A stretch of 64,000 nucleotides of DNA from the NCBI GenBank assembly GCA_030622755.1, contig JAUXFT010000002.1, positions 1 through 64,000 on the forward strand, written 5' to 3'. Every line of letters begins with the position of its first letter. The first letter of the stretch is position 1. This DNA is from Aestuariirhabdus sp. (GTDB lineage: Bacteria; Pseudomonadota; Gammaproteobacteria; Pseudomonadales; Aestuariirhabdaceae). Both the position numbers and the translations under genes were made by a program. Below the pieces are notes generated by a model. That model was not told where the DNA came from and made no database searches. It was given only the letters and a program-made list of their open reading frames with translations. Shown piece by piece: positions 57,844 through 64,000 of this stretch.

Positions 57844-60800
57844 ATGAGTACTTTAAAACAGCAGAAGCTCGATACAATCAGCCAGCTCAAAGAACGCATC
57901 AGCCACAAACTCCCTGCCGATCAGCTAGCTCCGGTATGCATGCTGGCCGATCTTTACTACCGCGAAAGCATTAGCAGGGATTTAATCAATACACCACAGG
58001 ATGAGCTCGAGGGAGCACTACTCTGTCTGTGGGACTGCACCCACCAGCGTAAGCGTGGTGAACCGAGAATTCGCATCTACAATCCCAGCTTCGAAGAACA
58101 TGGCTGGCATTGCTCTCATACCGTCATTGAAATTGTTACTGATGATATGTCTTTCCTGGTTTCTTCCATCACCATGGAGCTAAGTCGAAAAGGGCTAACG
58201 ATACATCGTATTACCCACCCTGTGATGGCCATTGCCCGGGATAACAACGGTGTAATGGTATCGGCACACCCACACGATGCTATTGATGAGAAGGCTGACA
58301 GGGAAGCCGTAATTCGTATTGAAGTTGACCAGCAAAGCTCTCGTAAAGATCAAAAACTGTTAAAAGAGATTCTCTCTGGCATCCTGCAAGATGTGCGTGA
58401 TGCTGTGTCAGACTGGCATGAAATGCGCAGCAAACTGGAAGAGGTCATCTCAATCTCCGAACAGCAGACACTTCCCGTTGAGCAAACAGAGAAAGCAGAA
58501 ACATTAGAGTTTTTACGTTGGGTACTTGATCAACATTTCACCTTTCTTGGTTTTCGCTCCTATTCTTTTACTCATGACAAAGAGGGAAATCTGTGGCAAG
58601 AAATTGATAAAGACAGCAGTCTGGGCACATTTAAAAAACTTGGTGCACAAACCGAAAACAAAAAAAAACTGCCCTCCCATATTCGCAACGAAATATTGAA
58701 ACCAAACTTACTGGCTATCACCAAGTCGACTACTCGCTCTACTGTACACCGTCCATCGCATCTGGACTTTCTCGGCATAAAACGCTTTGACGAGCAGGGT
58801 AAAGTGGTTGGTGAGTGGCGCTTCTTCGGATTATATGCATCGTCTGCCTATATTTCTCCGATTGAGCAAATCCCTCTGATACGACAAAAAGCCAAGTACA
58901 TCATGCAACAAGCGCGATGCACTCCGGACAGCCACAAGGGTAAAACCCTGCAACACCTACTCTCGCAGTTTCCTCGTGATGAATTATTGCAAGCCAATTC
59001 CGATCTACTGGAAGAAACCGTCACCGGAATAATGGAGTCACAAGAACACCGTCAGTTACGGCTCTTTCTGCGTAAAGATATCTATAGCCGATTCGTCAGC
59101 TGCCTGATTCTGGTGCCGCGCGACCGTTTCAATACCGAACTTCGGTTAAATTTACAAAACATTCTGATGGACGTTTTTAACGGCACCAGCAGCGAATTCA
59201 ACGTCCAGTTTTCCGAACAATTAACCGCACGCGCGCACATTACCATTCACTGCAAGGATTGCAGCGACACTGATTACAGTATCGAAGAACTGGAAGGACG
59301 CATGCGTGAAGCCATGTTCTCCTGGCAAGATCATCTGCACATGGCACTGGTATCCACCAACGGGGAAAGTTTGGGCAACAAACTCAACCATCAATTTGAG
59401 CATGCGTTTCCAGCAGCATACCGGGACGACCACAGCCCAAACAGGGCAGTGGCAGATATTCACCGGATTGAGTCCATCAATGAGCATAACCCACTATCCA
59501 CTCATTTAAGTCGACCTCTCGGCAGCTTTAACAGCCTTAATTTCAAGGTGATCGGGCAGGGGGACACCATGGCCCTGTCAGACGTCTTGCCTATTCTGGA
59601 ACATATGGGTGTACGTGTACTTAGTGCCCGTCCCTATCCGATTCATAAAGCGAATAATAACCAGTTCTGGATTCTCGATTTCCTGATTTCGGTTACCAGC
59701 GAACGGGATCTGGATGACCCGGAATTCAAAGAGGCATTCCAGCAATCGTTTGCCCGCGCCTATCGCGGAGAAATTGAAAACGATGGATTTAATAGCCTGA
59801 TTCTTACAGCTGGACTTAGCTGGCAACAGTGTTTAATTGTTAGAGCGCTGTGCAAATACCTGATCCAGGCCCAGATTTCTTTCAGCCAAAACTATATGGA
59901 GCAAACACTTTCACGAAACAGCGTAATTACCAGCCTACTGGTCGAATTATTTGAAAAACGTTTCACTCCGCAGGAGGAAAGTCACGAGGAAAGTCACGAA
60001 AAAAATAGCGCCGAAAGCATCGAAGCTCTCAATCTAAAAATTGAAAACGCCCTGAATGATGTAGCCAACCTGGATGAAGACCGAATCTTACGTCACTTCC
60101 TCAGCGTAATCACCGCGATGCTTCGGACCAACTTTTACCAGCTTGACGAGAACAACAATCCCAAGGGGTATCTCTCGTTCAAGCTCGACCCAGAGCAAAT
60201 TCCAGCATTGCCATTGCCACGCCCGTTGTATGAAATTTTTGTGTATTCCCCCTGGGTAGAGGGTGTACACATGCGGGGCGGAAAAGTCGCACGCGGTGGC
60301 CTTCGCTGGTCTGATCGCCGTGAAGATTTCCGCACTGAAATTCTCGGACTCGTTAAAGCGCAAATGGTAAAAAATGCCGTAATTGTGCCCAGCGGAGCTA
60401 AAGGAGGCTTCGTCGCCAAACAGTTGCCTGAAAATGGTACTCGTGAGGATACCCAGAATGAAGTCATCCATTGTTACAAGACATTCATCAAAGGGTTATT
60501 GGACATCACTGATAACCTGCAAAATAACGAATTAATACCTCCTGCTTCTACGCGCCGCTTTGATGAAGATGACCCTTATCTCGTCGTCGCGGCCGATAAA
60601 GGGACGGCAACCTTTTCTGATATCGCTAACAGCATTTCCCAGCAGTATAATTTTTGGCTGGATGATGCGTTCGCTTCCGGCGGATCCTACGGCTACGATC
60701 ACAAAAAAATGGGCATTACCGCGCGCGGCGCCTGGGAATCCGTCAAACGGTTATTTCTCGAAAAGGGACGCGATTGCCAGGCCGAACCATTCACTTGTAT

Positions 60801-62682
60801 TGGTATTGGGGATATGGGCGGAGATGTCTTCGGCAACGGTTTGCTGTTATCACAACAAACCAGGTTACTTGCTGCATTCAACCATATGCACATCTTTATC
60901 GACCCGGATCCTCAACCACTAAGTAGCTGGGAGGAGCGAAAGCGTCTATTTGAATTACCCCGCTCCAGCTGGACAGATTACAACAGCGAGCTGATATCCA
61001 AAGGGGGGGCCATCTATCAACGTAGTGCCAAATCGATCACTCTGAGCAAGCAAGCCCAAACCGCTCTTGGAATTACCCAACAGACTCTGACACCCAGTGA
61101 ATTAATTAAAAATATTCTTATGGCTCCCGTCGATCTAATGTGGAACGGCGGCATCGGCACCTACGTTAAAGCAAGCCATGAAACGGACACCGCCGTCGGT
61201 GATAGAGCAAACGATGCGGTGCGTGTAGATGGTAATCAGCTGCGCTGCAAGATTGTAGGCGAAGGCGGAAACCTGGGTTTCACCCAGTTAGCACGGGTCG
61301 AATTTTCTCGCTGCGGTGGTTTAATAACAACCGATGCGATTGACAATTCCGGTGGCGTTGATTGCTCTGATCACGAGGTCAATATCAAAATTCTGCTGGG
61401 GCAAGTTCTCGCGGGTGGCGATATCACCCTGAAACAGCGAAACGAGTTGCTGGCCAGCATGACCGACAATGTTTCCCGACTGGTGCTAAATCACAATTAT
61501 GAGCAGGCCAGAATTCTGAGCCTTGGCAGCTATTATGCGGGCAATCAACTCAGTGACCATATACGCCTGATCAACCAACTGGAACATGAAGGCCGACTCA
61601 AGCGTAAACTGGAATTTCTCCCCAGTGATGAACAGCTTCAGGAACGTGCGGCACAAGAGGAGGGTTTAAGCCGTCCCGAATTATCGGTATTACTCGCTTA
61701 CAGCAAAATAAAGCTTTACGATGACCTCCTTAGTTGTGATGTTTGCAACGATAATGCACTTGGCAAACGCCTCCAACAATATTTCCCCGACGCGCTGGTA
61801 GAACGCTACGGTCATTTACTGGCAGCTCACCCTCTACGAGCCGAGATTATTGCCACCCATCTGACTAATGAGATTGGAAACAGCATGGGGCCCTATTTCT
61901 GGGCACATATCGCTGACGAAAGTAATCGCGGCACAGATGATATCGTTCGCGCATACAGCGCCGCCCGAGAAATATTTGCCATCGATAAACTCTGGTCCCG
62001 GCTGGAAAATGGCAGTAAAAATCTTGAGCATGGGTTGCAAACCGGGCTTTTCCGGCGTTTACAGTTACTGACTGAACGCGCAACACTCTGGATTTTACGC
62101 AACAACAGCAAAATCGATGATGTGGAAGCCCTTCAGAATAGCTATCGACCCGCCGTTAAGCTATTAAGCCAACAACTGGACAGCTTCCTGCAAGGGGATG
62201 ACCTTACCGATACAGAGGAAAGCATTAACACCCTCTCTAATGAGGGGCTAGAAGACACAATGGCTCGTGAGTATGCGACGCTTGATTACTTGTATCATAG
62301 TCTCGACATTGCAGAAGTTGCCAAACACCAGCCTAAGATGCTCGAAAGCGCAGCTCAGATTTTCTTTGCGCTTAATCATCGCTTACAACTGCACTGGTTG
62401 CGCGGAAGCATTAACGAGTTACCGACCACTAACCAATGGCAACGAAAAGCCCGCACGACGCTTTCAGACGAGCTGGATCGCCTGTTACGTCACGCTAGCA
62501 GCAAAGTTATCGCGACTACTGATGGCAAGACCAGCACCATAGAAAGTCTGGATCAATGGATAACCAGCAATAACACCCAGTTCCAGCGTAGCCAGGAAAT
62601 ACTGACTGACATTCAATCCAGCCCCAACCGCGACCTGGCTATGCTGTCGGTCGCTGTCAGGGAATTGAAAGACTTTTCGTAA
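57844..62682 (+). CDS. gdhB: NAD-specific glutamate dehydrogenase, large (about 180 kDa) type
   Basis: 1612 aa; HMRGGKVARGGLRWSDRREDFRTEILGLVKAQMVKNAVIVPSGAKGGFV; IGDMGGDVFGNG; good Shine-Dalgarno AGGGA upstream. Confidence 0.96.
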   Translation: MSTLKQQKLDTISQLKERISHKLPADQLAPVCMLADLYYRESISRDLINTPQDELEGALLCLWDCTHQRKRGEPRIRIYNPSFEEHGWHCSHTVIEIVTDDMSFLVSSITMELSRKGLTIHRITHPVMAIARDNNGVMVSAHPHDAIDEKADREAVIRIEVDQQSSRKDQKLLKEILSGILQDVRDAVSDWHEMRSKLEEVISISEQQTLPVEQTEKAETLEFLRWVLDQHFTFLGFRSYSFTHDKEGNLWQEIDKDSSLGTFKKLGAQTENKKKLPSHIRNEILKPNLLAITKSTTRSTVHRPSHLDFLGIKRFDEQGKVVGEWRFFGLYASSAYISPIEQIPLIRQKAKYIMQQARCTPDSHKGKTLQHLLSQFPRDELLQANSDLLEETVTGIMESQEHRQLRLFLRKDIYSRFVSCLILVPRDRFNTELRLNLQNILMDVFNGTSSEFNVQFSEQLTARAHITIHCKDCSDTDYSIEELEGRMREAMFSWQDHLHMALVSTNGESLGNKLNHQFEHAFPAAYRDDHSPNRAVADIHRIESINEHNPLSTHLSRPLGSFNSLNFKVIGQGDTMALSDVLPILEHMGVRVLSARPYPIHKANNNQFWILDFLISVTSERDLDDPEFKEAFQQSFARAYRGEIENDGFNSLILTAGLSWQQCLIVRALCKYLIQAQISFSQNYMEQTLSRNSVITSLLVELFEKRFTPQEESHEESHEKNSAESIEALNLKIENALNDVANLDEDRILRHFLSVITAMLRTNFYQLDENNNPKGYLSFKLDPEQIPALPLPRPLYEIFVYSPWVEGVHMRGGKVARGGLRWSDRREDFRTEILGLVKAQMVKNAVIVPSGAKGGFVAKQLPENGTREDTQNEVIHCYKTFIKGLLDITDNLQNNELIPPASTRRFDEDDPYLVVAADKGTATFSDIANSISQQYNFWLDDAFASGGSYGYDHKKMGITARGAWESVKRLFLEKGRDCQAEPFTCIGIGDMGGDVFGNGLLLSQQTRLLAAFNHMHIFIDPDPQPLSSWEERKRLFELPRSSWTDYNSELISKGGAIYQRSAKSITLSKQAQTALGITQQTLTPSELIKNILMAPVDLMWNGGIGTYVKASHETDTAVGDRANDAVRVDGNQLRCKIVGEGGNLGFTQLARVEFSRCGGLITTDAIDNSGGVDCSDHEVNIKILLGQVLAGGDITLKQRNELLASMTDNVSRLVLNHNYEQARILSLGSYYAGNQLSDHIRLINQLEHEGRLKRKLEFLPSDEQLQERAAQEEGLSRPELSVLLAYSKIKLYDDLLSCDVCNDNALGKRLQQYFPDALVERYGHLLAAHPLRAEIIATHLTNEIGNSMGPYFWAHIADESNRGTDDIVRAYSAAREIFAIDKLWSRLENGSKNLEHGLQTGLFRRLQLLTERATLWILRNNSKIDDVEALQNSYRPAVKLLSQQLDSFLQGDDLTDTEESINTLSNEGLEDTMAREYATLDYLYHSLDIAEVAKHQPKMLESAAQIFFALNHRLQLHWLRGSINELPTTNQWQRKARTTLSDELDRLLRHASSKVIATTDGKTSTIESLDQWITSNNTQFQRSQEILTDIQSSPNRDLAMLSVAVRELKDFS

Positions 62683-62726
62683 TCCCTGCTCATGAGCACA
62701 ACCACCCATAACAGGAGGAAATTTAG

Positions 62727-63953
<1,227 letters not shown>

Positions 63954-64000
63954 GGTAAATCCGCTCTAAAGACAGGGCTGAGCCAGCTATTTTGACAGGC

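Overview
The window looks like a core-genome segment of a gammaproteobacterium related to Pseudomonas/Oceanospirillales. This is inferred from gene content and order; no search was run. In order it carries: metZ(partial)-purF-cvpA-dedD-like-folC-accD-trpA-trpB-trpF-truA-fimV (minus strand); asd-leuB-leuD-leuC with a divergent LysR regulator; aroC/prmB/folE; two tandem alpha/beta hydrolases; gpsA|fabA-fabB; htpG; the TCA block sucDC-lpd-sucBA-sdhBADC (minus) divergent from gltA; a lipid-transport locus (two half-size PqiA proteins, a six-MCE-domain protein and a small secreted protein); MATE transporter; avtA-like aminotransferase; and a GlxA/AraC regulator divergent from the large NAD-glutamate dehydrogenase, followed by an AstC/AruC-type aminotransferase. 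No rRNA, tRNA, CRISPR array, prophage or IS element was seen. The least ordinary stretch is about 26.05-27.6 kb. It holds a decayed patatin-like phospholipase gene (several frameshifts and stops), adjacent to a hotdog thioesterase gene broken by one extra base. Other points worth a look are the A-B-A-B-A-B MCE architecture, a GGATA/TATCC half-site cluster before avtA, and the gdhB-aruC linkage. I found no convincing previously undescribed system.
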